A stretch of 17,711 nt of DNA from an uncultured Clostridia bacterium (lineage in GTDB: Bacteria; Bacillota; Clostridia; Peptostreptococcales; Anaerovoracaceae). The position numbers and the translations under genes were made by a program. The notes under the pieces are model-generated. The model had not been told where the DNA came from. It saw only the letters and a program-made list of their open reading frames with translations, and ran no database searches. This document shows positions 1-7,910 of this stretch, piece after piece (positions within the stretch are counted from its first letter, which is position 1; each line of letters begins with the position of its first letter). The stretch spans positions 1 to 17,711 of the forward strand of contig CAKQNZ010000026.1 in assembly GCA_934255435.1 (NCBI GenBank), in the 5' to 3' direction.

Positions 1-1709
1 AGTAAGCAGTTAGCGTCCGGTGGTAAGTACATACGAACCACGTCTGCTTTCTTATTTGCAATGTGATCCAGGAATCCCGGATCCTGATGAGTGAATCCGT
101 TGTGATCCTGCTGCCATACATTCGATGACAGTATGTAGTTCATCGAAGCCACAGGTCTCCTCCATGAAAGCTGGTTGCAGACCTTCAGCCACTTGGCGTG
201 CTGTGCTGCCATGGAATCCACGATACGGATGAAGGCCTCATAGCTGGCAAAGAACCCGTGACGGCCTGTCAGCAGATAACCTTCCAGCCAGCCTTCGCAC
301 ATATGCTCGCTGAGCATGCCGTCCATTATACGGCCATCTCTTGCCAGCGACTCGTCCGTTTCAAGTATCTCGGCGTTCCATGCCCTGTTTTCGGTTTCGA
401 ATACTCTGTTGAGTCTGTTGGACATGCTTTCATCAGGCCCGAAAATCCTGAAGTTCCTGTTTTCACGATTTTCGTTGTATATATCTCTGATGAAACCTCC
501 CAGCTCTATCATATCCTGCGCCTTTGTCTTTCCCGGATCCACTTCTATACCGTAGTCCCGGAAATCAGGGAGTATCAGATCCTTAAGCAGTTTCCCGCCG
601 TTGGCATGAGGATTGGCTCCCATCCTGGCGTCTCCCGACGGCGTCAGCTCCTCCAGCTCCGGTATCAGCCTGCCATTGTCATCGAAGAGCTCCTCGGCAT
701 GGTAGCTTCTGAGCCAGTCTTCAAGTATCTTCAGGTGTTCCGGAGAATCAGGAGTCACCGGCACCTGATGCGCACGGAAAGACCCTTCGATCTGCTTGCC
801 GTCCACCGATTTCGGTCCTGTCCAGCCCTTAGGAGTCCTCAGGACTATCATAGGCCACATCGGACGCCGAGGATCATTGTTTTCCCTGGCGTTTTTCTGT
901 ATCTGCTTTATCTCTTCTATGACAGCGTCCATGGTCTCCGCCATCTTCCTGTGCATCTCTTTCGGGTCGCTTCCCTCCACGAAATACGGTTTCCAGCCGC
1001 ATCCTCTGAAAAATGATCCTATCTCATCGTGGCTGATCCTGGAGAATATAGTAGGATTGCTTATCTTGTAGCCGTTGAGGTTCAGCACAGGCAGCACTGC
1101 TCCATCAGTGACAGGATCCAGGAATTTGTTGGAGTGCCATGATGTCGCCAGCGGACCTGTCTCCGCTTCGCCATCCCCTACGATGACAGTTGCTATCAGA
1201 TCCGGATTATCGAATACCGCACCGAATCCATGTGCTATGGAGTAACCCAGCTCCCCGCCTTCATTGATGGATCCAGGTGTTTCAGGTGCACAGTGGCTCG
1301 GTACTCCGCTGGGGAAAGAAAAACGCTTGAACATCTTTCTCATTCCTTCTTTGTCCCTGCTTATCTCAGGATACACTTCGCTGTATGTACCTTCGAGATA
1401 TGTGTTTGCTATCATGAAATTGCCGCCGTGTCCCGGTCCCGACAGCAGTATCATGTCGAGATCATACCGCTTTATGACACGGTTGCAGTGTGTATAAACG
1501 AAATTCTGCCCCGGCACGGTGCCCCAGTGTCCGACGATCTTTTTCTTGATATGCTTCATATCGAGAGGTTCCTCCAGAAGAGGATTATCGAGAAGATAAA
1601 GCTGGCATGCTGACAGGTAGTTGGCAGCTCTCCAGTACGCGTTCATTTTCTCAAGCATTTCCTGTGATAACGGATCCTTTTCAAGGCATCTTGCTGTCTT
1701 ATTTTCCAT
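1..1709 (-). CDS. xfp: Phosphoketolase (xylulose-5-P/fructose-6-P), C-terminus cut by window edge
   Basis: Thiamine-diphosphate enzyme that uses phosphate to cleave xylulose 5-phosphate (and often fructose 6-phosphate) into acetyl phosphate plus glyceraldehyde 3-phosphate (or erythrose 4-phosphate); cytosolic. About 569 N-terminal residues are present of a family length near 790-800. Visible motifs are GPGHGG (about residues 91-96), the [15 protein letters not shown] stretch (about 143-157) and the ThDP/metal motif GDGEAETGP (about 178-186). The ATG at 1709 is chosen because AGGA lies 8 nt upstream. It sits downstream of pta, but a terminator at about 1822-1855 separates them, so it probably has its own promoter. 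Acetyl phosphate made here is the substrate or product of the neighbouring Pta. No frameshift is seen in the visible part. The specificity for xylulose 5-phosphate versus fructose 6-phosphate cannot be told from sequence. Confidence 0.95.
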   Translation of the reverse strand, partial: MENKTARCLEKDPLSQEMLEKMNAYWRAANYLSACQLYLLDNPLLEEPLDMKHIKKKIVGHWGTVPGQNFVYTHCNRVIKRYDLDMILLSGPGHGGNFMIANTYLEGTYSEVYPEISRDKEGMRKMFKRFSFPSGVPSHCAPETPGSINEGGELGYSIAHGFGAVFDNPDLIATVIVGDGEAETGPLATSWHSNKFLDPVTDGAVLPVLNLNGYKISNPTIFSRISHDEIGSFFRGCGWKPYFVEGSDPKEMHRKMAETMDAVIEEIKQIQKNARENNDPRRPMWPMIVLRTPKGWTGPKSVDGKQIEGSFRAHQVPVTPDSPEHLKILEDWLRSYHAEELFDDNGRLIPELEELTPSGDARMGANPHANGGKLLKDLILPDFRDYGIEVDPGKTKAQDMIELGGFIRDIYNENRENRNFRIFGPDESMSNRLNRVFETENRAWNAEILETDESLARDGRIMDGMLSEHMCEGWLEGYLLTGRHGFFASYEAFIRIVDSMAAQHAKWLKVCNQLSWRRPVASMNYILSSNVWQQDHNGFTHQDPGFLDHIANKKADVVRMYLPPDANCL

Positions 1710-1758
1710 CTTGCATTCCTTTCTGTGAACAGTCCGGTACTTATGTTGCTTGTTAATA

Positions 1759-1767
1759 ATCATACCA
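1759..1767 (-). promoter_or_regulatory. Putative extended -10 promoter of xfp
   Basis: On the minus strand this reads TGGTATGAT, an extended -10 (TG-N-TATGAT) about 50 nt upstream of the xfp start and downstream of the pta terminator. A TTTACA at 1785-1790 is a possible -35, but the 20-nt spacing is too long to be convincing. The assignment rests on the extended -10 and the need for a promoter after the terminator. Confidence 0.4.
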
Positions 1768-1821
1768 TCACAATGTGTAGGATATGTAAAACAGCCCCGA
1801 TACACTTTGCATCTTTTGCAC

Positions 1822-1855
1822 AAAAAAGGACCATACCACCGGGATATGATCCTTT
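1822..1855 (-). terminator. Rho-independent terminator of pta
   Basis: On the minus strand an 11-bp stem (AAAGGATCATA pairing with TATGGTCCTTT, one T-G wobble) encloses a 9-nt loop and is followed by a T run. It starts about 20 nt after the pta stop codon and isolates pta from the downstream phosphoketolase gene. Confidence 0.85.
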
Positions 1856-1876
1856 GATAAACCGTATTCTTTACTA

Positions 1877-2836
1877 TTAGCTTAATGCTGCTGTTACCAG
1901 AGCCATCTTGAATACTTCCTGTGCGTTGCAGCCTCTGCTGAGGTCGTTGATAGGAGCGTTGAGGCCCTGAAGGATAGGTCCTATAGCTTCATATCCGCCG
2001 AGACGTGCAGCGATCTTGTATCCGATATTTCCTGCATTGATGTCAGGGAAAATGAATGTGTTTGCCTGTCCCGCAACATCTGAACCCGAGCACTTCACTT
2101 TAGCAACTTCAGGAGCTACTGCTGCGTCGAACTGGAGCTCTCCGTCAACTGCCAGATCAGGAGCAAGTTCCTTTACTTTTTTTGTTGCGTTCTGCATCAG
2201 AGTTACCATGTCGCCTTTGCCTGAACCGTAAGTGGAGTATGACAGCAGCGCAACCTTAGGGTCGATGCCGAATACTTTAGCTGTCTTTGCAGTTTCTACT
2301 GCGATCTCAGCCAGCTCATCTTCGTCAGGTGAAATGTTGATAGCACAGTCGCCCATAGCCAGATTCTGATCATCTCTCAGCATGATAAAACATGAACTTA
2401 CGATCTTGTTTTCAGGCTTTGTCTTGATCAGCTGGAGTGCAGGTCTTACTGTATCAGCTGTCGAGTATGTAGCTCCGCCAAGAAGACAGTCTGCTTTACC
2501 CATCTTTACCAGCATAGTTCCGAAGTAGTTTGACTTTGAAAGTGCGTCACGTACCTGATCTTCTGTCATCTTGCCTTTTCTCAGCTCTACCATTTTTGCT
2601 ACCATTGCATCGATGTCGGCATAATTTGCAGGGTCAACGATCTCACACTTTGAAATGTCGAATCCACCCTGCTGTGCAGCAGCTTTCACTTCACCCTCTG
2701 CTCCAAGAAGAATGACTTTAAGGATACCTTCTGATGTAAGCTTTGCAGCTGCATCAAGGATACGTGCATCGTTCCCCTCAGTGAAAACGATCGTACGCGG
2801 GTTGGCTTTTAACTGTTCTGTCAGTTTGTTAAACAT
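1877..2836 (-). CDS. pta: Phosphate acetyltransferase
   Basis: Catalyses acetyl-CoA + phosphate = acetyl phosphate + CoA, in the cytosol, linking acetyl-CoA pools to acetate/ATP formation. At 319 residues it is the short catalytic form without the extra N-terminal domains of enterobacterial Pta. Recognisable family blocks are the N-terminal [11 protein letters not shown] (about 17-27), [18 protein letters not shown] (117-134), [11 protein letters not shown] (199-209), DGELQFDAA (231-239) and the C-terminal [19 protein letters not shown] (263-281) with APINDLSRG. The start is fixed by GAGGAAAGAGA directly before ATG. A strong promoter and a palindromic leader lie upstream, and a terminator follows, so it is probably monocistronic. 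The downstream phosphoketolase would feed acetyl phosphate to this enzyme. No ackA is visible in the window. A related family is phosphate butyryltransferase, but the motifs fit Pta better. Confidence 0.96.
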   Translation of the reverse strand: MFNKLTEQLKANPRTIVFTEGNDARILDAAAKLTSEGILKVILLGAEGEVKAAAQQGGFDISKCEIVDPANYADIDAMVAKMVELRKGKMTEDQVRDALSKSNYFGTMLVKMGKADCLLGGATYSTADTVRPALQLIKTKPENKIVSSCFIMLRDDQNLAMGDCAINISPDEDELAEIAVETAKTAKVFGIDPKVALLSYSTYGSGKGDMVTLMQNATKKVKELAPDLAVDGELQFDAAVAPEVAKVKCSGSDVAGQANTFIFPDINAGNIGYKIAARLGGYEAIGPILQGLNAPINDLSRGCNAQEVFKMALVTAALS

Positions 2837-2890
2837 TCTCTTTCCTCTTTTCTGTAATTTTATTTTAAGATTTCATCTAAACAGCATCAT

Positions 2891-2916
2891 TTCGGAAAAC
2901 TCATATGTTTTCCGAA
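2891..2916. promoter_or_regulatory. Perfect 10-bp inverted repeat in the pta leader (operator or 5' mRNA hairpin)
   Basis: TTCGGAAAAC and GTTTTCCGAA form a perfect inverted repeat with a 6-bp spacer. It begins about 5-6 nt downstream of the predicted pta transcription start. No T run follows on either strand, which argues against a terminator. It could be a repressor operator acting as a roadblock, or a stem at the 5' end of the transcript that affects stability. It does not fit the catabolite-responsive (cre) consensus. Confidence 0.6.
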
Positions 2917-2927
2917 CATACCTCTTT

Positions 2928-2956
2928 ATTTTATCCGTTTATCTGACAGTTTTCAA
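2928..2956 (-). promoter_or_regulatory. Sigma-A-type promoter of pta
   Basis: Minus strand -35 TTGAAA (2951-2956), 17-nt spacer, -10 TAAAAT (2928-2933). The predicted start is near 2921, giving a leader of roughly 85 nt that contains the inverted repeat at 2891-2916. Confidence 0.75.
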
Positions 2957-2974
2957 GATGTTTCGGCATAAAAA

Positions 2975-2986
2975 TTGCTTAAGCAA
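2975..2986. repeat. 12-bp palindrome between the lipoprotein gene and the pta promoter
   Basis: TTGCTTAAGCAA is a perfect palindrome. On the minus strand it is followed directly by TTTTTATG, about 20 nt after the stop of the lipoprotein gene, so it could be a weak terminator (4-5 bp stem). It also lies 19 bp upstream of the pta -35 box, so an operator is the alternative. Confidence 0.4.
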
Positions 2987-3006
2987 CACATATATTTTTC
3001 CTCATG

Positions 3007-3372
3007 CTATTCGATCAGCGCTCCAGTAGGACTCATACTGGCAGTGCCCCACTTGCCATCCACCTTTTTGTAAAGCACGTGCAGACCTGACCCGGAATCA
3101 GGACCCGGAAAATCTGCCACTATATAGCCATCTCCCCATTCTTTCGTACGTTCCTCATCGACCACAGCCTTGACTCCGAGAAACTGCTCCATTTCCTCCA
3201 TAGACATATCGCTCCATTTTGCTTCACGCAGCTCTTCATATTTCTCCAATGTGACCTTAGCATCCGGATCTATCTCAGGTTTATCTTCCTTTGACGTGCC
3301 GCTGTCTCCACAGGCTGTAAAAGCAAAACACATAACTATAACAGTCAGAATAACAAAAAACTTCTTTTTCAT
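3007..3372 (-). CDS. Small predicted lipoprotein, unknown function
   Basis: A 121-residue protein with a lipoprotein signal peptide (MKKKFF then a hydrophobic stretch) and lipobox FTAC, placing the lipidated Cys at residue 21. The mature part is a charged Glu/Lys/Asp-rich linker to about residue 45, then a compact domain with a helical segment (KWSDMSMEEMEQFLGVKA) and aromatic beta-like strands (GDGYIVADFPG, LHVLYKKVDGKWG). I do not recognise a named family. The strong site GGAGGGAAAGAAT before ATG fixes the start. It follows the TPM-domain gene by about 135 bp in the same direction and may be the last gene of that block. Its signal peptide matches that of the lipoprotein at 7958-8308 almost residue for residue, including MCFAFTACG at positions 14-22, although the mature parts are not alike. 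Confidence 0.85.
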   Translation of the reverse strand: MKKKFFVILTVIVMCFAFTACGDSGTSKEDKPEIDPDAKVTLEKYEELREAKWSDMSMEEMEQFLGVKAVVDEERTKEWGDGYIVADFPGPDSGSGLHVLYKKVDGKWGTASMSPTGALIE

Positions 3373-3507
3373 ATTCTTTCCCTCCTCTGGACTTCTTCTA
3401 TATAATCAACTGCTTCAATATGCACTAAGCAGTCCTGATCATGCGATATTTCTCTGACTCCTCCCAGATTTCAGATATTTCCCGAAGGCAACAGCATACT
3501 TGCGTTT

Positions 3508-4311
3508 TCAGAACTTTCCTGATGATCCTCCATGTGTCTCTCCGGATGAACTTGTATGTGTGCTGCTGCCTGACGACGACTGTTTTTCTGTCCTGTCCAC
3601 ATGGCTGTACATGAACTGTTCATGCCTTGCTGTCAGTTTCAGACTTCCAGGACGCATATAATTTCTCGCAGCAGCTTCTCTTCTTACAGTCTTCAGTGCG
3701 GATTTGTCCCTGCTGACGATTATGAAAGCAACTATGAATCCTATAACAAGACCGGCCAGCACATCAAGTATTATATTTATACTTTTTTCCGGTTTCGGCA
3801 GATTGCCGTTATCATAAGGTGTTCCTGTATGTGCCTGTGTCAGAAAGTCATCGCACAGATTTGCGAACTGCTCAAATGCACCTGCATAATCATCATTTCC
3901 CAGTGCAGGTTTTATCTGTTCTATCAGATATTTCTGTCCGGCATCAGTGAATGCTGTTATGCCGTATCCATGTGTACTTATAGCCCAGTCCCTGCTCTCT
4001 GTATTTATCAGCAGCAGGATCCCGTCCTTATTGCTGCCGAAACCGTAACCATTATAGTCAAAATAATCGTCTGCATATGCCGTTGAAGACTTGCCTTTAA
4101 AGTCTGTGGTCGTGCATATGACCACCTCACATTCCTGCCGGTCTGTTATCTCTGTAAGCTTGTCCTCAAGTGTCTGCTGCTGTTCTTCGGTAATGCATCC
4201 GGCTCCGTCCTTACACAGTACATTGCCGCTCCCTGCCGCAAATACAGTCACAGCTGTTGTTCCAAGTACAAGCAGCAGAGCTGTCATTACAAGTAATATT
4301 CTTTTTCTCAT
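3508..4311 (-). CDS. TPM-domain membrane protein (YdjH/YgcG-like)
   Basis: 267 residues from the preferred ATG at 4311, which has GGAGGTG 7 nt upstream; an upstream in-frame ATG at 4347 would overlap the preceding gene and lacks a good site. Order of parts: signal peptide or first membrane segment (about 4-25), TPM (TPM_phosphatase, PF04536) domain at about 38-155 with the typical DGILLLINTESRDWAISTHGYG block, a second membrane segment (about 178-199, LDVLAGLVIGFIVAFIIVS), then a basic juxtamembrane stretch and a Ser/Gly-rich tail ending GGSSGKF. TPM domains are extracytoplasmic folds; phosphatase activity is known only for some members. In B. subtilis, YdjH has this domain and works with YdjG, YdjI and a PspA paralogue. 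Here it follows the YdjG-like gene by 13 bp, so co-translation and a shared role at the membrane are likely. No catalytic activity should be assumed. Confidence 0.87.
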   Translation of the reverse strand: MRKRILLVMTALLLVLGTTAVTVFAAGSGNVLCKDGAGCITEEQQQTLEDKLTEITDRQECEVVICTTTDFKGKSSTAYADDYFDYNGYGFGSNKDGILLLINTESRDWAISTHGYGITAFTDAGQKYLIEQIKPALGNDDYAGAFEQFANLCDDFLTQAHTGTPYDNGNLPKPEKSINIILDVLAGLVIGFIVAFIIVSRDKSALKTVRREAAARNYMRPGSLKLTARHEQFMYSHVDRTEKQSSSGSSTHTSSSGETHGGSSGKF

Positions 4312-4324
4312 CTCTGCCACCTCC

Positions 4325-5437
4325 CTATATGAACAGATAATCCACAATTGCGGCTATCACACTTCCGACCGCAGTAAAGATACCTGCCATTGCAAACAGC
4401 TTCCTGCAGTACGCGCCCTTGTCCATAGGCAGATCGCCTACAAACTTGCCGGTCTGCCCGTTCATTGCGAAAGTGTATGTCTTCCCCTGCCATCTCGTGT
4501 TGAGCATCCATACCGGATAAAGCGCATATCTCGCTCTGCCGTTCTGCAGATTGACACAGCTGCTGTTCGTAGTAACCATACCAAAACCGTCCACTGTCTC
4601 TCGAAACGCTTCCTCAGTGCTGCGCCTTATACGTCTGTTTGCGGCTTCGATACTGGACTGAGCGTCCACATCATATTTATCTGCCATGAAACCGGCAAGA
4701 TATGCCGTTCTGAAATCCACGGCATCTCTGAAATCAAAAGGCTCTATAGATTCCATCATATCATCAGGCATCTTCTCTGATCCATCCACTGGAACATTGT
4801 CGAATATAACGTTCCCGGCTCTGCGTATGTTGTAATAGTTATGCTCTACATAGTCATAGCTGCTGTCGCTCCAGGTCCGTGTCCGCTCGCCTGTATAGCT
4901 TATATCTGCTGTCACTGCCGCATCGAACAGCCAGAAAGGAACGTACACACCTTTTATTTCATCTATATGGTTCTCGTTCCTGAAAAGCCTTGGTACCAGC
5001 TTCTTGCTGGCAACGTACTTCCTCAGAGCATCCTTTGCAGCTTTCTTGTCCAGCTTGAATGGTATTATGAAATCCGGTTTGAGCATACCTGAAAGCTTTC
5101 CTTTCATGACCACGGGACTTCCGCAATAAGGACAGCTTGCTGAAGTCGTCGTTTCATCGCAGACTATCTCGCCTCCACAGGAATTGCAGACATATACGTT
5201 CATACCATTCTCTTCACCTGCATCCCATTGCCCTCCGGGCATTTCTCCCCAGTTCATGTTCTCCTGCCCCTGCTGTGTTCCAGCAGTCTGCCCCTGTGGA
5301 GTTTCCTCCTGCGGTGTCTCGAACTGATCTATCCCGAATTCGCTTCCGCAGTAAGGACATTTCAGCTTCTGGCTTGCTGAATCAAAGGCAAGTGCACCAC
5401 CACATGCAGGGCATTTATATTCCATTGTTCCTGACAT
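4325..5437 (-). CDS. Double zinc-ribbon protein with C-terminal membrane anchor (YdjG-like)
   Basis: 370 residues. An N-terminal TFIIB-like zinc ribbon (C9, C12, C27, C30) is followed by a Gln/Gly/Pro-rich linker (40-75), a second ribbon (C84, C87, C102, C105), then a long domain (about 115-340) with the segment YVPFWLFDAAVTADISYTGE and closing beta-rich WQGKTYTFAMNGQTGKFVGDLP. A hydrophobic segment at about 347-370 ends the protein and is probably a membrane anchor. AGGAGGAAAGT before ATG supports this start. The architecture matches B. subtilis YdjG-type proteins, sometimes annotated as primosomal or replisome-like because of the ribbons; nothing here supports DNA replication. It lies 59 bp after the DUF4428 gene and 13 bp before the TPM-domain gene, on the same strand. 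Inferred role: membrane-associated partner of the SPFH protein in envelope stress or membrane organisation. Confidence 0.87.
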   Translation of the reverse strand: MSGTMEYKCPACGGALAFDSASQKLKCPYCGSEFGIDQFETPQEETPQGQTAGTQQGQENMNWGEMPGGQWDAGEENGMNVYVCNSCGGEIVCDETTTSASCPYCGSPVVMKGKLSGMLKPDFIIPFKLDKKAAKDALRKYVASKKLVPRLFRNENHIDEIKGVYVPFWLFDAAVTADISYTGERTRTWSDSSYDYVEHNYYNIRRAGNVIFDNVPVDGSEKMPDDMMESIEPFDFRDAVDFRTAYLAGFMADKYDVDAQSSIEAANRRIRRSTEEAFRETVDGFGMVTTNSSCVNLQNGRARYALYPVWMLNTRWQGKTYTFAMNGQTGKFVGDLPMDKGAYCRKLFAMAGIFTAVGSVIAAIVDYLFI

Positions 5438-5496
5438 ACTTTCCTCCTGATCATCTGATTCTACTGCTGTGATTTATGTTCAGTATGCAGTCTGCC

Positions 5497-6471
5497 TTAC
5501 TGTCTCGGTGTCCCGCAGCTCTCGCAGAACCTGCTACTGTTGACAGCTCCGCATGACGGACATGTCCACTGTCCGCCGCTCTGCGATCCTCCCATATCAG
5601 GATCCAATCCCTGACAGTTCATCATGCTGCCCTGCGGGTCTCCCATGCCCGGGGGCACGCCCTGAGAGTTCATACCTCCGTATGCTCCTCCCTGCATTCC
5701 TCCCATGTTCGGATCCATTCCCTGGCGGTTCATCATGCCGCCCTGCGGGCCTCCCATGCCTGAGTCCATTCTCTGAGAGTTCATACCTCCGTATGCTCCT
5801 CCCTGCATTCCTCCCATGTTCGGATCCATTCCCTGACGATTCATCATGCCGCCCTGCGGACCTCCCATGCTGCCCTGACTTGCGAACTGTGACAGGTAAT
5901 TCACCATCTGGTAGCCTATACGCTCCACGTTATGACGTCTGTTATGATCTTCAGCTTTGACACTGAAAGTCGTAATAGGGAGTTTGAGCTCATTAAAATA
6001 AGGTGAATCCACATTTATGTAAACTTTATAATCATACGAATACTCATATCGCGGTGGTTCATAGCTGACACGATTTCCTTCACTGTCTGTTCTGTAGATT
6101 TCATTTGTTCGTTCCTCAGCATCCATATAGCAGCTGATGACCTGAGATAGATTTATTACATCCGGATTGTCATTCCTGTCAAGCTTGTGCGCTGCTACGA
6201 ACTGCCCCTTGGGTTCATCTATGAACAGGTGATGCCCATTCTCTCCGATATCCATCGTGGGACTGAAGCTCCTGAGAACTTCTCTGTTGCGCTCTCTGTA
6301 TGCCAGCTGTTCCCTGATTTCTTCTACTGTACTGTGCCGCCTGTCATCGAACCACGGCGAAAGTTTCTTTGCACAATCCTTGCACAGATTGCCATCCTCA
6401 AGCTTTCTGTTACCGAGAAGACCTATTTTCTCACCGCATATATCACAATATTTTTTATCAAAAAGTCCCAT
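5497..6471 (-). CDS. DUF4428 protein with repetitive Gly/Met/Gln/Asn tail and C-terminal zinc ribbon
   Basis: 324 residues. The N-terminus is a DUF4428-type treble-Cys module (C9, C12, C30, C33; DKKYCDICGEKIGLLGNRKL) followed by a folded region to about residue 196 that includes SYDYKVYINVDSPYFNELK. Residues of about 197-298 form a low-complexity tail built from 37-residue units containing GGMMNRQGMDPNMGGMQGG and AYGGMNSQ, encoded by 111-bp tandem repeats. It ends in a rubredoxin-like zinc ribbon (C304, C307, C316, C319) resembling those at the end of the SPFH protein upstream. AGGAGGAGATGGAGC precedes ATG, and the upstream gene's TAA overlaps this site (TAAGGAGG), so the two are translationally close. 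Function is unknown; DUF4428 proteins often occur beside SPFH and zinc-ribbon genes. The repeat count probably varies between strains. Confidence 0.88.
   Translation of the reverse strand: MGLFDKKYCDICGEKIGLLGNRKLEDGNLCKDCAKKLSPWFDDRRHSTVEEIREQLAYRERNREVLRSFSPTMDIGENGHHLFIDEPKGQFVAAHKLDRNDNPDVINLSQVISCYMDAEERTNEIYRTDSEGNRVSYEPPRYEYSYDYKVYINVDSPYFNELKLPITTFSVKAEDHNRRHNVERIGYQMVNYLSQFASQGSMGGPQGGMMNRQGMDPNMGGMQGGAYGGMNSQRMDSGMGGPQGGMMNRQGMDPNMGGMQGGAYGGMNSQGVPPGMGDPQGSMMNCQGLDPDMGGSQSGGQWTCPSCGAVNSSRFCESCGTPRQ
5590..5872 (-). repeat. 111-bp in-frame tandem repeat inside the DUF4428 gene
   Basis: Two near-identical 111-bp units (about 5762-5872 and 5651-5761) and a third degenerate partial unit (about 5590-5650). 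A stretch of about 60 bp beginning at 5664 recurs identically at 5775. The period is 37 codons, so unit gain or loss keeps the reading frame. Confidence 0.85.
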
Positions 6472-6485
6472 GCTCCATCTCCTCC

Positions 6486-7853
6486 TTATCTGATATCGTT
6501 GTCATCGAAAACGTCTCCACATTCCGGACAGAATTTTGGCGGATGATGAGGATCCTCGGGTTCCCATCCGCACTTGTCGCATCTGTACAGAGGTGCTCCT
6601 TCAGGCTTCTTTGCTCCACACTCCATACAGAATTTGCCTTTGTTCACCGTTCCGCATGTACATGTCCAGCCCTCTGGATCCGCCGGTTTAGGTCTGCCAC
6701 ACTCTGGACAGAACTTGCCTGCTGCGGTATTGCCACAGCTGCACTTCCAGCTGCCTGCTGCAGGAGCCTGTGAAGCTGCGGCACTTTTAGCCTGCGCCTG
6801 CTGCTGTGTTCTCATCTGAGCCTGCTGTGCTGCCGCCTGCTGCTGCATTCCCTGTGCATAGAGTTCATTGGTATTCATACCGCCTGACTGAGCAGCCATG
6901 CCCATTCCCATGAATCCCATCATTGCACCGTTTTCATTGGACGCCGCCATACGCATAGCATCCGCCTGCGCACTGGCAATATTACCTGCTGCCATCAGCG
7001 GATCAGTCATGATGAACGCCTCCTGCATACGCTGTATCTTCTGTTTATCTTCATCTGACACCGATACAGAGTTGACGCCGAATGCAACTACCTTGAGACC
7101 TCTTTTCTCTGTCCACTGAGAGGAGAGTATATCGTTCAGTGCGTCTGCTATATCTGTAGTATGCATCGGTATCTCACTGTAATCCACACCTTTCGCTGAT
7201 ATCTTCGCAAACGCAGGCTGCAGTGCTGTAAGCAGCTCCGATTTCAGCTGACTGTCGATTTCTTCTCTTGTATATTCCTGCTCGACATTACCGCATACGT
7301 TCGTATAGAACAGCATAGGATTCACGATTTTGTATGAATATTCTCCATTGCATCTTACAGATATCCCCAGACTCTTGCCGAGTTCTCTGTCTATGATGAC
7401 CTTGAACGGCACAGGATTCACGGTTCCGTACTTGTTTCCCATTATTTCCTTGGTATTGAAGTAATATATTCTCTGATCCTTACCGGCACCGCCTCCGAAT
7501 TTAAATCGTTCCCATGCATCTCGTGCTGCGCCCTGAAGGCCTTCAAGCAGATCACCAGTAAATACAGATGGTGTCAGCTTGCTGTCATACGTATATACGC
7601 CTGGTTCCGCAGAGAGTTCTACTACACGACCCTGCTCGACGATCATCATACACTGCCCGTCTGCTACGAGTATTCCGGAGCCGTCAGAAATGACATTATC
7701 CTCACCCCGCCTATTGGAGGATCGTCCCGAAACACGCTTGCTCCCCTTGACTACAAGTACATCTTCATCCATAGATTCGCAGCTGAAAAAGTCCTTCCAC
7801 TGATCTGCCAGTGTTCCACTGACTGCGCCCATTGCTGCTTTGATAAGTCCCAT
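6486..7853 (-). CDS. SPFH/Band-7 domain protein with three C-terminal zinc ribbons (YdjI-like)
   Basis: 455 residues. The N-terminal part (about 20-265) is the SPFH-type domain of the YdjI/'virion core protein' family, with FSCESMDEDVLVVKG, the ISDGSGILVADGQCMMIVEQG strand pair, EPGVYTYD and the C-terminal RGLKVVAFGVNSVSVSDED. Next come a helical AMRMAASNENG/Met-Gly region and an Ala/Gln-rich linker (about 300-367), then three zinc ribbons (C371/C373/C382/C385, C398/C400/C409/C412, C425/C428/C442/C445). There is no transmembrane helix, so membrane association would be peripheral. AAAGGAG precedes the ATG. It heads the four-gene cluster. In B. subtilis, YdjI is the SPFH protein that links a PspA-type protein to the membrane; a similar scaffold role is inferred here, but no PspA gene is in the window. 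The promoter is not obvious. Confidence 0.9.
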   Translation of the reverse strand: MGLIKAAMGAVSGTLADQWKDFFSCESMDEDVLVVKGSKRVSGRSSNRRGEDNVISDGSGILVADGQCMMIVEQGRVVELSAEPGVYTYDSKLTPSVFTGDLLEGLQGAARDAWERFKFGGGAGKDQRIYYFNTKEIMGNKYGTVNPVPFKVIIDRELGKSLGISVRCNGEYSYKIVNPMLFYTNVCGNVEQEYTREEIDSQLKSELLTALQPAFAKISAKGVDYSEIPMHTTDIADALNDILSSQWTEKRGLKVVAFGVNSVSVSDEDKQKIQRMQEAFIMTDPLMAAGNIASAQADAMRMAASNENGAMMGFMGMGMAAQSGGMNTNELYAQGMQQQAAAQQAQMRTQQQAQAKSAAASQAPAAGSWKCSCGNTAAGKFCPECGRPKPADPEGWTCTCGTVNKGKFCMECGAKKPEGAPLYRCDKCGWEPEDPHHPPKFCPECGDVFDDNDIR

Positions 7854-7910
7854 GCTTTTCTCCTTTCATCTGTCCGTCACGTCCGGGCATCTTGCCCTGT
7901 AATAGAACAT

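Noticed and set aside
198..1016. 272-codon plus-strand open frame
   Set aside because: It is antisense to the phosphoketolase gene, whose motifs are unmistakable, and has no plausible ribosome-binding site or recognisable protein features.
2939..2957. Catabolite-responsive (cre-like) site in the pta promoter
   Set aside because: TGAAAACTGTCAGA departs from the cre consensus at several core positions, including the central CG.
3470..3507. Terminator after the TPM-domain gene
   Set aside because: Only a tiny CC-TTCG-GG hairpin is present and no T run follows on the minus strand.
3601..4086. 161-codon plus-strand open frame
   Set aside because: Antisense to the TPM-domain gene; Cys/Ile-rich translation without family features.
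4311..4347. Upstream start for the TPM-domain protein (adding 12 residues)
   Set aside because: It would overlap the preceding gene and lacks a good ribosome-binding site, while the ATG at 4311 has GGAGGTG at ideal spacing and directly begins a signal peptide.
5590..5872. CRISPR-like repeat pattern
   Set aside because: The repeat unit is 111 bp, contiguous, in frame within a coding region, and has no unique spacers. It is a protein tandem repeat.
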